From: Artemia franciscana
Taxonomy: Eukaryota > Arthropoda > Branchiopoda > Anostraca > Artemiidae
Assembly (NCBI RefSeq): GCF_032884065.1
Contig: NC_088872.1
Span: 6,380,186-6,444,185, forward strand
DNA length: 64,000 nucleotides
Direction of reading: 5' to 3'
In this document: in pieces, positions 53,201 through 63,534 of the stretch
Layout of the letters: every line of letters begins with the position of its first letter
Position numbering within the stretch: the first letter of the stretch is position 1
Notes under the pieces: model-generated
Told to the model about the DNA's origin: nothing
What the model saw: only the letters and a program-made list of their open reading frames with translations
Databases searched by the model: none
Program-made: the position numbers and the translations under genes

Positions 53201-56200
53201 ATTGTAGGCTAATTATAGACTGTAATTAGCATACAATATTACTTTTCTGAATTTTTCTCATTAATTCCTGGAGTAAATTAGCAGGAATGTTATAGTTGGA
53301 GTTGCTACTTCTTTAAAGAAAATGCTCGAGCAGCAATTATGTTAAAATTTGAGGAGTCTGAGACAGAGGGTTGGTGGCAAAGACCGATTCCACAACCCTG
53401 CTCACCAAGATAAAAACTTCAATGTACTTACGCCTTTCTGGACTGCAAACAAAAACTCATCAATTTGGTTAGCAGCTGTAAGTGCTCTAGCCATTTCATC
53501 CCAGGGTTTATCAGACCAGACACTCAAAAGAAGGTAATTCTCAGTACAACCGGCTTTTAAAGAGCACTCCGCCTCTCGGTTTATAGCTACTCTAAAATCT
53601 TCACCAAATAAGTAGAACATAATTGAAGTCTCCTCACTTTTCTCACCAATAGTAGTAGCTCTAAGCAAAGCAAAACAGTCTTCATATTGGAACTCTTTCT
53701 TTCGATTTTCCAGAGATACCAGTGTTGGATATAGTACCGTTGGATTCTTTTGCTTCACATATTCCTTTGCAGTTTCTGTTTGCTTCTTAACTTCTATATT
53801 TTCTTTTTCACCTTTTGCTTTGTCGCTAGCGGCTTTGCCATTGGGTTTTACGTAAGCACTTGGTGGATGTTGAGAAGGTCTAATTGATGCTAAATAATTT
53901 TTATCTCCACCAGCGAAAATTAGGTCTTCCTCCCAGTGAGACCACTCAAGGCAGAAGTAGCGACTGAACAAGGGGTCTGAATATACAGCAAGCTCCTTCC
54001 CGTCGAAACCGTTCCAAACCTAAAGATATGCATGAAACAGTTAAAAGTATAAAAAACGTTTCTATTCTTACTACTTTAACATCTCTTTAACTCTACTTTA
54101 ACCTCTTGAGGAATGTTGTAAGGATTTTAAGAAATGCTCTTTTTTTGCATAGGGGTAAAAACATGTTTACTTTGGATTTGTGCCTAAAGCTATTTACACA
54201 CAGTATTTGTTATTTGGAAAGGGGGGCATGTTTGACCTTTTGTGTCAAAAAAGGCAAAGGGCATTCAGACGAAGCTCTCAGGGAATGTTGAAGGGAATGT
54301 CGAACCAAATAAACACACTATGTTCATCCAGGTTTTCAAGAGGGCATATCTCAGGAGTGACTTGAGTATTAAGTTGGGAATTTCACAGAATAATGAGGGG
54401 GATGATCAATGGAAAAAAAGGCAATATGTACTTTTTATATACTACTATATGTACTACTAGAACAAATATTATTACTACTCCTACCACCATCACTACTACT
54501 GCTAACACAACTACTATTTCTATTGCGACTGCTACAAAGGCTGAGGATATTGAAGCGAAAATTTCAGGAAATGTTGAGGGGGAAGAACTAAATCAAAACA
54601 CCATGTACATAGCGGTTATGGAAAGGGCACATCAGCAAAATCTTAGGAAATGCTTAGTGCATTAAGTCGAAACTTCCAGGGCACGATGAGGGGAATGTTC
54701 AACTGACCAAAAGGCAATATGTGCATACTACTGCTGCTACTACTGTTACTACTCCTTCTAATACAACAACTACTACTATTACTCCTACTACAACTATTAT
54801 GACTCCTACTGTTACTAAGGCTAAGGATAAGAAGGTGAAAATTGAATGAAAACGGTGAACCCAACGTTTGTATGAAGATTGTCAAAAGGGCGTATCAGCA
54901 ATTTCTTGGGAACAACTTGGAGAATGAAGTTGAAACTTCAGGGCTTGGTATGGGGGATGTTGAACTGACCAAAAACCAATATAAACATGTTACTTCTACT
55001 ACTTGTACTACTACTAGTACAAAGCTAGAAAATTTCAGGGAATGTTGAGAGTATGTAGAACTAAATAAAAACACACTATATACTTGCAGCTTGTTGAAGA
55101 GACGAATAACTAATGTCCCAGGAGCTGTTTGTTGAAACAGAGTGTGTTGAAGGGGATGCTAAAAAAAAAAGTGTTATGTGTACGCTATTATTAATGCTAC
55201 TGCAACTATTAATGCCACCGAAGCAAAGGGTATTAAGGTAACTTTCAGGGGAATGTTTAGGGGGATGTAGAACCGAATAAAAAAAAACCATCATAAACAT
55301 GTAAATCGTCAAAAAGTTGTACCAGCAATATTTCAGGAATGACAGAGCATTAAGTCGAAACTTTCAGGGTATATTGAGTTAAATTTTCACCTAACCCAAC
55401 GGCACTATGTGCACACTACTACGACCACTACTACTGCTACTATGGTTACTGCTACTAGTGAGGCTAATGGTATTAGGGCGAACTTCCAGGAAATGTTTAG
55501 AGGGAGTTTCAACTATGTCAAAACACACTATATGCATGCAGTTCGTCAAAAGGTCATGTAAGCAATAGTTTAGAAACGGCTTAGAATATTAAGTTGAAAC
55601 TTACAGTGAATGTTGAGGTGAGTGCTGAACTAACGCATTTCTTACCAAAAGGGTACCATTTCTTACCAAACAGTATTTCTTAACGCATTTCTTACCAAAC
55701 AGTATTAAGGTAAAACTTTCATAGAATATTTAGGCAGATGTACGTTTAAATCAGAAGCACCATCTGCATTCAGATTGCCAAAAGGATGTATGAGCAATTT
55801 CTCAGCTTAAAGCATTAATTTGAAACTTTTAGGCCGTGCTGAGATGGATATCAAACTAACCAAAAGGCCCTCTCTGCATGCAGGTTATCAAAAGGGCATA
55901 TAAGCAATATCCCAGGGATGGATGGGTATTAAGTTGAAAATTTCAAGGCATGTTAAAGGGATGTTGAACTAACCAAAAGGCAGAATGTACATACTACTAA
56001 TACTAATACTACTACTACTGCAACCACGACCACAGCTACAACTGCTACTACTACTGCTACAACTATTACTACTTACTATTAATGCTACTATTAAGGGTAA
56101 TGGTACTAACGAAAATTTTAAGGAAATGTTGAGGGTAACATTGAATTAAACTGAAAGACACTATGTGTATGCAGGCTTTCAAAAGAACGCATAAGTACTA

Positions 56201-59200
56201 TCTCGAGAACAGCTTAGAGCCTCAGGTTGAAAATCTCAGGACACGTTGAGCGGTAAGTTGAACTAATAAAAATGCACTATGTGCATTCTACTACTACTGC
56301 CACTGTTACTAGTAATACTATTGTTCAGGCTAATGATATTAAGTTGGAACTTCAGGAGACGATTAATGGGGACGTATCAGCAATACCCCAAAACAGATTA
56401 AAGAACTAACTTAAAACTATCAGGGCACGAGGAGGGGATTAAACTTTCAGGGAATGGCGAGTACGGTGTGTTGATCTGTATCAAAACACACTACGTACAT
56501 GTGGGCAATCAAAGAGGTGAATTAGCAATTACCCAGCAACGCCTTAAGGTATTAAACTGAAAAGGTATTAAATTGAAAAACTCATGGCTACTACTATTAC
56601 TACTTCTGCTCTTACAATTGAACTATATCAAAAGGACGTTAGTGCATTCAGGCTGTCAAAACAGCATAGATAAAATGTCTTAGGGACAGAAAAGAGTATT
56701 AATTTTTACTTTTCAGGGAAATTTGAGGCGTGAAACTAAATCAAAATATAATATTATGTGTATTCAGATTTTCAAAAAGGCACATTGAATTTTTTTTTAA
56801 CTTTTTTTCTGCTCATCCTCGGTTAATCTTTGTGGATTTCAAAGTAGCCTCTGATCTGGCTGATATTTGAACGAACAAGACTTTCTGAAAAGTATTCCCG
56901 TCTGTTGAAGGTCCTCTATACTGACACTAAAACTCCGTCCATATAAACAGTCGTCGCAACCCAGTATTCGAAATAAATACCGATGTGAGGCATCGATTAC
57001 GTTACGGACCAAAGCACAAACCGTCTCCATTTTGGACTGCAGTTTGGCGACCGAATCCTAAACGATGGAAACTTTGCGAATGATATGACTTTGGTGTGCA
57101 CCTCTACAGCTGAACTAGAAGAAGGCCTTACTACACTGTCGAAAGAAGCATCTAAACCGAAAAAAAATCAACTGGGAAAAGACTAAGAGAATGATAACTG
57201 ATCCGGCAGACACAACCGCGAACTCACCTGCATTCAGCATATTAGGAAATACCGTTGAAGTTGTGAAATCGTTCACTTATCTTGGCCCCGTCATCACGGA
57301 CAGATGATCTATCAAAGCTGAGACTCAGTCCCGTACCGCAAAAGCCACCTCAATCATGGTCCGACTCTGTCCCTCCGTCTGGTCGAAGCCCGGATTTACC
57401 CGCAGAACAATGATGTGTTTTTACAACACCACAGTAAACCATGTTCTTTATGTGGCATGACTTTGTCTCCAACACCCAACTGATGTCACTTACCAACCAG
57501 GTACCTAACTTACGTCAGCTCGCTGCACGAACTCTTCGGTGGTTCAGCCACCTAGTCCGCATGCCAACAGAAACGCTAGCCACAATTGCCTTTAGTTTAA
57601 ATCCCTCGACAAACGGTTGGAAGCGTCCGCGTGGAAGGCCTCGTTCAAGACAGAAGGACAGCCTTGCTCACTTCCTGTCATTGATCGGTGGCACCCAACG
57701 CGAAGGTATCTTGCTAGCACAGGACCGTCTGGACTGGAGGCGACGAGTGGCTTCTCTATCTGCACTGGACCACCGGCAGGAGCAATAAGTGAAGTAAGTA
57801 AGTAAAGTTGGTTTAATGTAGCTCTTCTTCTTTCTTTCAAAAACTTCTTTTGAGGAAAATCTTTTAAAATTAATTACTCAAATAAGGTTATAAACTTCAA
57901 AATTACAAAAGTGAGAATAACATTGACTTCTCTTTAGCTCAACCCTTCTTTTCAACTCAAACATCTCTTTGAGATTTGTTGATGAGATACATTTCACTAC
58001 CAAATATTGCTTCTAGTCGGTTTTTAAAAGTTGAAATCGTGGGAGACTTGACAACCTTGGCTTTAAATGGTTCCACATATACACAATATGATCTTGCAGA
58101 GTCCAGCGCCTGACTTCTTTGTGGAATCATTCACGTCTGACTGATTTTAACATTAAGTCCTCGTAGTTGGTTTCGCTCAATTATCTTATTAGAGTAGGTA
58201 GTATCGTAGCTGTAGGCCCCGCGGAATGTTTGAGATTGAAAAACTTGAAAAAAAATTGTGGTACTGGTACATTTTTTTGCACTTAAGTAAAGCATTAAGT
58301 AGGAACGTTGCCTGACATTGATATCACTTAATTCAGCAACTAGTGCTAGTTGCTAAATTATAATCTATTTAATTTTTTTTCAACTCCAGAAACGATAAAA
58401 AAATAGAAGACGGCTTCAAAAGATCAGTTTAGGTCAAGCTATTCTACTCTTGACATTGTACAATATTTTCAAATTTCATAGGCGCCTAAGTAATCATCTT
58501 AAACGGTTAATTATTTTATCTGAAGGCGCGTTATATTCTACATAGCAAATCTTGTGCATTTCGATTAAATCACCACGTGTGAATCTGTGAGCACTGGTTG
58601 GTAGGTCCAAGTGCTGGAGGCACTCTTAAGAGGGAAGGTTGCAGAGACTAGGAGAGAATTTAGTAATTCTTCATTGCACAATCTCCAGAGCATCAGTGTC
58701 CTTGTTGTATATAGACCGGATGGCGCTATGGCCACAATTTGAGATGGGCTGGATAAGTTCCTGCAAATGCACTTGTAATTGTCGAACCTTAGGTTTCTTC
58801 TCAGGAGCCTGATAATACTAGAAGCTTTCTTTACTACTGCTTCACAGTGAGGAGCAAATGATAGGTTACAGCCCATAAATATTTCAAGGTCTTCCCTTTG
58901 TTCTGTTTTGTTTACTTTTTTAGAATACAACGTTTAAGATTTCCAATACTTTTCACTAAGGCTCAGATGGTGCCTTTTCAATATTAATTTCCCTCAACCA
59001 CTCGTCTGTCCCCTCCCAGGTAGGGCCAGTGTCTCTCTGTAGTTTTTCAGTGTTTCTTGATGACGTAACCTCGCGATAAAGCTTAGTATAATCGGCATAA
59101 AGGAGGACTGTTTAATGAATTCCGTCGAAAAGGTCATTTATACACAGGTTGAAGAGCAGCGGCCCCAGGATATGACCAAAGGTCGCCTTAAAGAACATAT

Positions 59201-59943
59201 GCTCAAGAAAATAAATTAGCTGCCATAAGGCAATACTACGTATATTGGGTATTCGAAAGAGAGGTAGACGATGTCTCGGGACAAAATAATACAAGATTTT
59301 ATTTTAGTAAGAAGCCTGAAACGTTAGTATGATGCATGAAAAATTAAAAAAAAAATTTGATGGTGACATTCGAAAATATTTTTTGGTATGCTACCTGGAA
59401 CAATTAAATTTTAATCACTGTATTACAGAGGTACGGTGCTTTAATACATACTTTATAACAACTTAAGGCTTAAATTTCATATCACGATTGTCCTACACTT
59501 CTCTACAAAAATTTTATTTTTTCAAGCCACAAGAAAAAAGTCATAAAAAATTAAATTACATAAAGTATTTAAAAACGCTTTTAAAACAAAGTTTTCATTT
59601 CACTCTTTTTAACATTTCGTAAATCTTGTGACAAATATTTGCTGTGTATACTAAAGGTGTTTGTTCAGTTTTCTTTGATCAGAAACAGAAAGAAAAAGAA
59701 AATATTTCAAAAATAAAACTGAACTGTATTTGCGGTACAATAAAATGCAGTACAATAAAAAACAATAAAAAATATTTTACAATAAAATAGGGAAAATTAA
59801 ACTCACTCGAACAGTCGAGTCAACAGACGCTGTGGCAAGTATCCCTCTTTCGTGGGGACTCCAGGCTACACAGCAAACTTTCTCTGAATGACCTTGTAAC
59901 ACAGTATGTGGCTGAAGAGACGGTGGTAACGACGAAACATTAT
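45415..59943 (-). CDS. Gemin5: Gemin5 homologue (SMN complex), last four coding exons, 5' partial
   Basis: Gemin5 recognises pre-snRNAs through WD40 propellers and delivers them to the SMN complex; it also affects translation. Exons in transcript order are 59943-59807, 54019-53432, 48020-47289 and 45576-45415, all GT-AG and in phase, about 539 residues. The first two complete WD repeats: SEKVCCVAWSPHERGILATA, VDSTVRVWNGFDGKEL and FCLEWSHWEEDLIFAGGDKN. A charged Lys/Glu linker follows. The third exon (NALETLLAADLSRDAFVYAK and onward) matches the Gemin5 TPR-like domain in order and spacing. The last exon (MLIHLSGRLAASVLSSESVE) matches the end of that domain and then stops. Vertebrate Gemin5 continues for several hundred residues, so the C-terminal RNA-binding region is missing. 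Assignment rests on remembered family features, not on a search. Confidence 0.8.
45577..47120. other. Gemin5 last intron, upper part
   Basis: A degenerate repeat with CTCATG.TATGTTTTATT words lies at about 45690-45910, and an inverted-repeat element at 46199-46769 is listed separately. A CTAT/CTGT tail occurs near 46846-46862. Nothing else recognised. Confidence 0.5.
46199..46769. mobile_element. Non-autonomous element with 19-bp inverted ends
   Basis: The ends are GGCCGTGATTAAGTGAACT (46199-46217) and AGTTCACTTAATCATGACC (46751-46769), reverse complements with two mismatches. A second inverted pair, TCATTGGCGGAA (46279-46290) and TTCCGCCAATGA (46641-46652), is nested symmetrically inside. 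No ORF. A MITE-like element fits; no target-site duplication was evident. Confidence 0.6.
47121..47201. repeat. (TA)n microsatellite
   Basis: About 40 TA units with AATAT-rich flanks, about 90 bp from the Gemin5 donor. Confidence 0.95.
47289..48020 (-). CDS. Gemin5: Gemin5 exon: TPR-like helical domain
   Basis: The 244 codons start DTPLWKNVVERHVAWLLQND and run as paired helices, including FWHLLGEKENALETLLAADL, RPELATKVYLSINDFDSALD and PLSSLLASEIAKF. The order and spacing follow the Gemin5 region known to form a TPR-like dimer. The acceptor is GTAATTACAG and the donor is AAG followed by GTAAGA; phase 0 at both ends. Confidence 0.85.
48021..51240. other. Gemin5 intron, mostly unassigned
   Basis: Small local structure only. 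The 18-mer ATTTTGCTTTCAACAATC occurs twice around a GAGATTCGAGA repeat at 48450-48525. An approximately 84-bp tandem duplication (CTTCATGTGTGAAACATGCC) lies at 50110-50270. No gene recognised. Confidence 0.5.
51240..52840 (+). repeat. Tandem array, about 305-bp unit, in a Gemin5 intron
   Basis: Units contain TGCATTTTTCAGTATTTCTG, GCCTTTTTGGTTGCCACAGT, a CACCCTTCTTGTTAGATAC-type stretch and CTATTCTATGTTAAATACC. Anchor positions 51961, 52270 and 52573 give a period of 303-309 bp, with a partial unit near 51300. A Lys-rich open stretch at 51719-51960 interrupts the first units and is probably an insertion. Confidence 0.8.
52841..53431. other. Gemin5 intron, nothing further recognised
   Basis: Short TTTCATGGTGTCTTAA-type repetition near 52980-53070; otherwise plain intron. 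Confidence 0.5.
53432..54019 (-). CDS. Gemin5: Gemin5 exon: last WD blade, charged linker, start of middle domain
   Basis: The 196 codons start VWNGFDGKELAVYSDPLFSR and complete the WD repeat of the preceding exon. A second blade follows (CLEWSHWEEDLIFAGGDKN), then a Lys/Glu-rich linker near residues 50-95, then a helical part containing LFGEDFRVAINREAE and DKPWDEMARALTAANQ. The acceptor is ATCTTTAG and the donor is GGC followed by GTAAGT; phase 0 at both ends. Confidence 0.85.
54100..56760 (+). repeat. Degenerate array with (ACT)n stretches in a Gemin5 intron
   Basis: Units of roughly 130-300 bp repeat the words ATTAAGTTGAAACTTTCAGG, ATGTTGAGGGG.ATGTTGAAC, ACCAAAAGGCACTATGTGCA and a CTACTACTACTGCTAC tract. 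At least eight imperfect copies are visible. The same family appears inverted at 38.6-41.15 kb. Open frames here (60-90 codons) are by-products. Confidence 0.8.
56790..57810 (+). pseudogene. RTE-like LINE fragment, RT end and C-terminus
   Basis: On the + strand after decayed RT: DGNFANDMTLVCTSTAELEE (catalytic DD replaced by ND), KINWEKTKRMITDPAD, KSFTYLGPVITDR, then an open 115 codons with LRWFSHLVRMPTETLA, RPRGRPRSRQKD and a final DRLDWRRRVASLS...RQEQ stop. That is the typical C-terminal end of RTE-like elements. The tail is a short AAGTAAGT repeat (57790-57806). Confidence 0.8.
57815..59260 (-). pseudogene. LINE fragment on the minus strand (Jockey/CR1-like)
   Basis: Minus strand, in order: ILGPLLFNLCINDLFDGIH (59175-59110), a worn catalytic box LLYADYTKLYREV, WLREINIEKAPSEPSK, then FMGCNLSFAPHCEAVVKKAS and IIRLLRRNLRFDNY (58900-58780), and a decayed C-terminus to about 57815. 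The YADD box reads YADY, and stops and shifts are common, so it is dead. It sits tail to tail with the fragment at 56.8-57.8 kb. Confidence 0.75.
59261..59806. other. Gemin5 intron, nothing recognised
   Basis: AT-rich intron between the LINE fragment and the WD40 exon; no exon or repeat identified. Confidence 0.5.
59807..59943 (-). CDS. Gemin5: Gemin5 exon: WD40 repeat
   Basis: The exon encodes DNVSSLPPSLQPHTVLQGHS then EKVCCVAWSPHERGILATAS and VDSTVR, a typical WD blade (GHS..V..VAWSP....L.TAS.D.TVR). The acceptor on this strand is TTATTTCCAG and the donor is CGA followed by GTGAGT. It enters after one base of a codon and leaves in phase 0. Confidence 0.85.
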
Positions 59944-60199
59944 CTGGAAATAAAAAGTTACATATCACTACTATTACTACCTCGCACAAATAACATGCCA
60001 CGAGACAGAGAGAATTTAATTTCGATAAATTACTCTGGGATCTAGCTTCTCTGTCATTTAGTTGACATAGCGCGGTTCGTAATGTTAGGCTATTACAGGG
60101 GACATTAATTCTTCATTCTACATGTATTACATTACATAAGAGGTGCTAAACTGTCCAACGTTCTCCTAATCTGTTATTACAACTAATAGCACATCACAA

Positions 60200-61060
60200 C
60201 TGGTAGGTGCTTTTCTTGCATACACTTCTCCACAGTTGGATGGCGAAAAGTGCCAGTGTTGCCACCAGTATTTGCCAACACATTACCAGCCCCAGTTTTG
60301 CCACCAAATTTTCACCAGCATTATAATTCTACATGTGCCAATTGTTACCACCTCTAATCATTTATTACTAATTTTAATTATTAATTTTTCGTTGCAATGA
60401 TTTTGCTGCTGTTTTCATTTTAAGGAATTTTTGATGTTAGGACTAGTGAGGTAGGTTTTAAGAGAGACCAATTCTTGCGTTGGTAGCTAGATTTTACGCT
60501 GTGATATGGTTTGTCACCGTACTACTACTGGTATTATAATTTTACCCAACACCTCTAACCAATTGTTGTTGCCACGTCTAATCCTTAATAGCTAGTTTCA
60601 ATTTTATTTACAGTGATTTTGCACCTGCTTTCTTAAAGGATTTTTGGTGCTAGGGTTATTAAGCTAGGTTTGAACAGAAATCAAATCTTGCGTCGGCAGC
60701 TAGATTTTAAGAAGTGTTTGCCACCGCATTGCCACTGGTATTATAATTCTACCCATCACCTCTAAAATTTGTTGCCACGCCTAATCATTTATAGCTAATT
60801 TCAAATTTTCTTTACTCTGATTTTGCAGCTGTTTACAATTTAAAGGATTTTTGATACTAGGGTTAGTAAGCTCGGTTTTAAAAGGGACCACTTTTTGTGT
60901 CTGCAGCAAGGTTTTGCGCTGCAATATGGTTTGCCACCACATTGCCATTGGCACAATAATTCTACGCAGTGCCTCTGGCAATTTTAGCCACTGTTAGAAA
61001 TTTATCGCTGGTCTTCGTAATTGATTTTTCTTCGCAGTGTCACCTGCTGTTACCGCCTTA
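60200..61060 (+). repeat. Tandem array, about 210-bp unit
   Basis: Four units (near 60290, 60505, 60715 and 60940) repeat a GGTATTATAATTCTACCCA-type stretch, CACCTCTAA, TTAAAGGATTTTTGGTGCTA and GCAGCTAGATTTTA. The array lies upstream of the first visible Gemin5 exon, probably in an intron, and ends in a (TA)n tract at 61064-61087. Confidence 0.8.
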
Positions 61061-61139
61061 AATGATATATATATATATATATATATATCTATATATATAA
61101 AAATAAGTTGTCTGTGTGTGGATCTGTGGATCAGGTGAC

Positions 61140-62800
61140 GTCACCTGAAAAAACTGGATCAGGTGACAAAACTGAAAACTGAAAAAAACTAAAAAAAGGC
61201 AAAAACTACAAAAAAACTAAAAACTAATAAAAAAAATAAAAAAGCTAAAAAACTAAAAAAACTAAAAAAAGGCAAAAACTACAAAAAAAACTAAAAACTA
61301 ATAAAAAAGCTAAAAAACTAAAAAAACTAAAAAAAGGCAAAAACTACAAAAAAAACTAAAAACTAATAAAAAAATAAAAAAGCTAAAAAACAAAAAACTA
61401 AAAAAACTAAAAAAACTAAAAAAGGTAAAAAACTAAAAAAAACTAAAAACTAAAAAAAACTAAAAAAAGGAAAAAACTGAAAAATAAGCTAAAATAAAGG
61501 TAAAAACCAATAAAAAACTAAAAAAAAACTGAAAAAACTAAAAAAAGGCAAAAACTACAAAAAAAACTAAAAACTAATAAAAAAAGTAAAAAAGCTAAAA
61601 AACTAAAAAAACTAAAAAAACTAAAAAAAGGTAAAAAACTAAAAAAAATAAAAAACTAAAAAAAAGGAAAAAACTGAAAAATAAGCTAAAATAAAGGTAA
61701 AAACCAATAAAAAACTAAAAAGAAAAAAAGGAAAAAACTAAAAAAAATTTTCATCTAAAAAACTAAAAAAAACTAAAAAAGGTAAAAACTAAAAGAACTA
61801 AAAAAGAAAAAAATAAATGACGACACTCAAAGAGAAAGCGACCAGGACAAAAGGAATGTTCGATTAGCAATCAACAAAGCACCGGGACACAGGGAGTATA
61901 AATGACGACCAGGACATAAGTAAAAAAAAAAACTAACAAAACTAAAAAGAAGGTAAAAACTACAAAAAAACTAAAAAGAAAAAAACTAAAAAAAGGCAAA
62001 AACTACAAAAAAACTAAAAACTAATAAAAAAGCTAAAAAACTAAAAAAACTAAAAAAAGGCAAAAACTACAAAAAAAACTAAAAACTAATAAAAAAAATA
62101 AAAAAGCTAAAAAACTAAAAAAACTAAAAAAACTAAAAAAAGGTAAAAAACTAAAAAAACTAAAAACTAAAAAAAACTAAAAAAAAAAGGAAAAAACTGA
62201 AAAATAAGCTAAAATAAAGGTAAAAACCAATAAAAAACTAAAAAAAAACTGAAAAAACTAAAAAAAGGCAAAAACTACAAAAAAACTAAAAACTAATAAA
62301 AAAAGTAAAAAAGCTAAAAAACTAAAAAAACTAAAAAAACTAAAAAAAGGTAAAAAACTAAAAAAAAATAAAAAATAAAAAAAAAATAAAAAAAGGAAAA
62401 AACTGAAAAATAAGCTAAAATAAAGGTAAAAACCAATAAAAAACTAAAAAGAAAAAAAGGAAAAAACTAAAAAAAAATTTTCATCTAAAAAACTAAAAAA
62501 AACTAAAAAAGGTAAAAACTAAAAGAACTAAAAAAGAAAAAAATAAATGACGACACTCAAAGAGAAAGCGACCAGGACAAAAGGAATGTTCGATTAGCAA
62601 TCAACAAAGCACCGGGACACAGGGAGTATAAATGACGACCAGGACATAAGTAAAAAAAAAAACTAACAAAACTAAAAAGAAGGTAAAAACTACAAAAAAA
62701 AAGAAAAAAAAACTAAAAACTAATAAAAAAACTAAAAAATCTAAAAATCTAAATAAACTAAAAAAGAAAAAAAAAGGAAAAAAATAAAGGAGAAAAACAA
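61140..62800. repeat. A-rich CTAAAAAA array with a 730-bp internal duplication
   Basis: The array is built from AAAAACTAAAAAAACTAAAA words with AGGCAAAAACTACAAAAAAA and ATAAGCTAAAATAAAGGTAA modules. A non-repetitive marker (AAATAAATGACGACACTCAA onward) occurs at 61811 and again at 62541, so a block of about 730 bp has been duplicated in tandem. Confidence 0.9.
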
Positions 62801-62964
62801 AACTAAAAAACGAATGTATATACAGACCGGGACACCGGGATACAAATGACGACCGGGACACAGGGAATATAAATGACGACCGGGACACAGGGACACAACT
62901 ACAACGGGGACACCGGGGGAAACAGGGGGATATAAATGACGACCGGGACACCGGGACAGGGAAT

Positions 62965-63163
62965 GGTCGATTAGCAATCACCATCAACAAAGCTCAAGGG
63001 CAATCATTAGAATCATGAGGTATAGATCTGAATACAGATTGTTTTCCCATGGACCATTATATGTTGCATGTTCAAGAGTCGGTAAACCTGACAATCTATT
63101 TATATGCAAAGACAACGGGACAGCAAAGAATGTTGTATATTCGCAAGTTTTACGTAGTTAAAA
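62965..63163 (+). pseudogene. C-terminal end of a Helitron helicase
   Basis: The frame reads INKAQGQSLE, a stop, then [20 protein letters not shown] and [20 protein letters not shown] before a stop after YSQVLRS. This is the final PIF1-helicase block of Helitrons (INKAQGQ..., GQLYVA.SRV, RNVVY.EVL). One in-frame stop and the lack of the rest make it a remnant. Confidence 0.85.
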
Positions 63164-63354
<191 letters not shown>

Positions 63355-63437
63355 CAGGTGGGACATAGGGACACAACTACAATGGCGCGTAACTATTATG
63401 GCGCGTAACGACTTACGCGCGCGGGGGGGCTTGGGGG

Positions 63438-63534
63438 GGCGCGAAGCGCCCCCACCAACTAGGTGTTGGGGTGGCGCGAAGCGCCCCCACCAACTAGGTG
63501 TTGGGGTGGCGCGAAGCGCCACCCCAACAGCTAG
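63438..63534 (+). repeat. Three tandem Helitron terminal hairpins, 35-bp period
   Basis: GGCGCGAAGCGCC starts at 63438, 63473 and 63508. The first two are followed by CCCACCAACTAGGTGTTGGG, which is itself palindromic and includes CTAG; the third by ACCCCAACAGCTAG. It is a GC-rich island in AT-rich DNA. Confidence 0.95.

Noticed and set aside
54393..54665. Thr-rich 90-codon open frame
   Set aside because: It is an (ACT)n stretch within the degenerate array; neighbouring units do not keep the frame.
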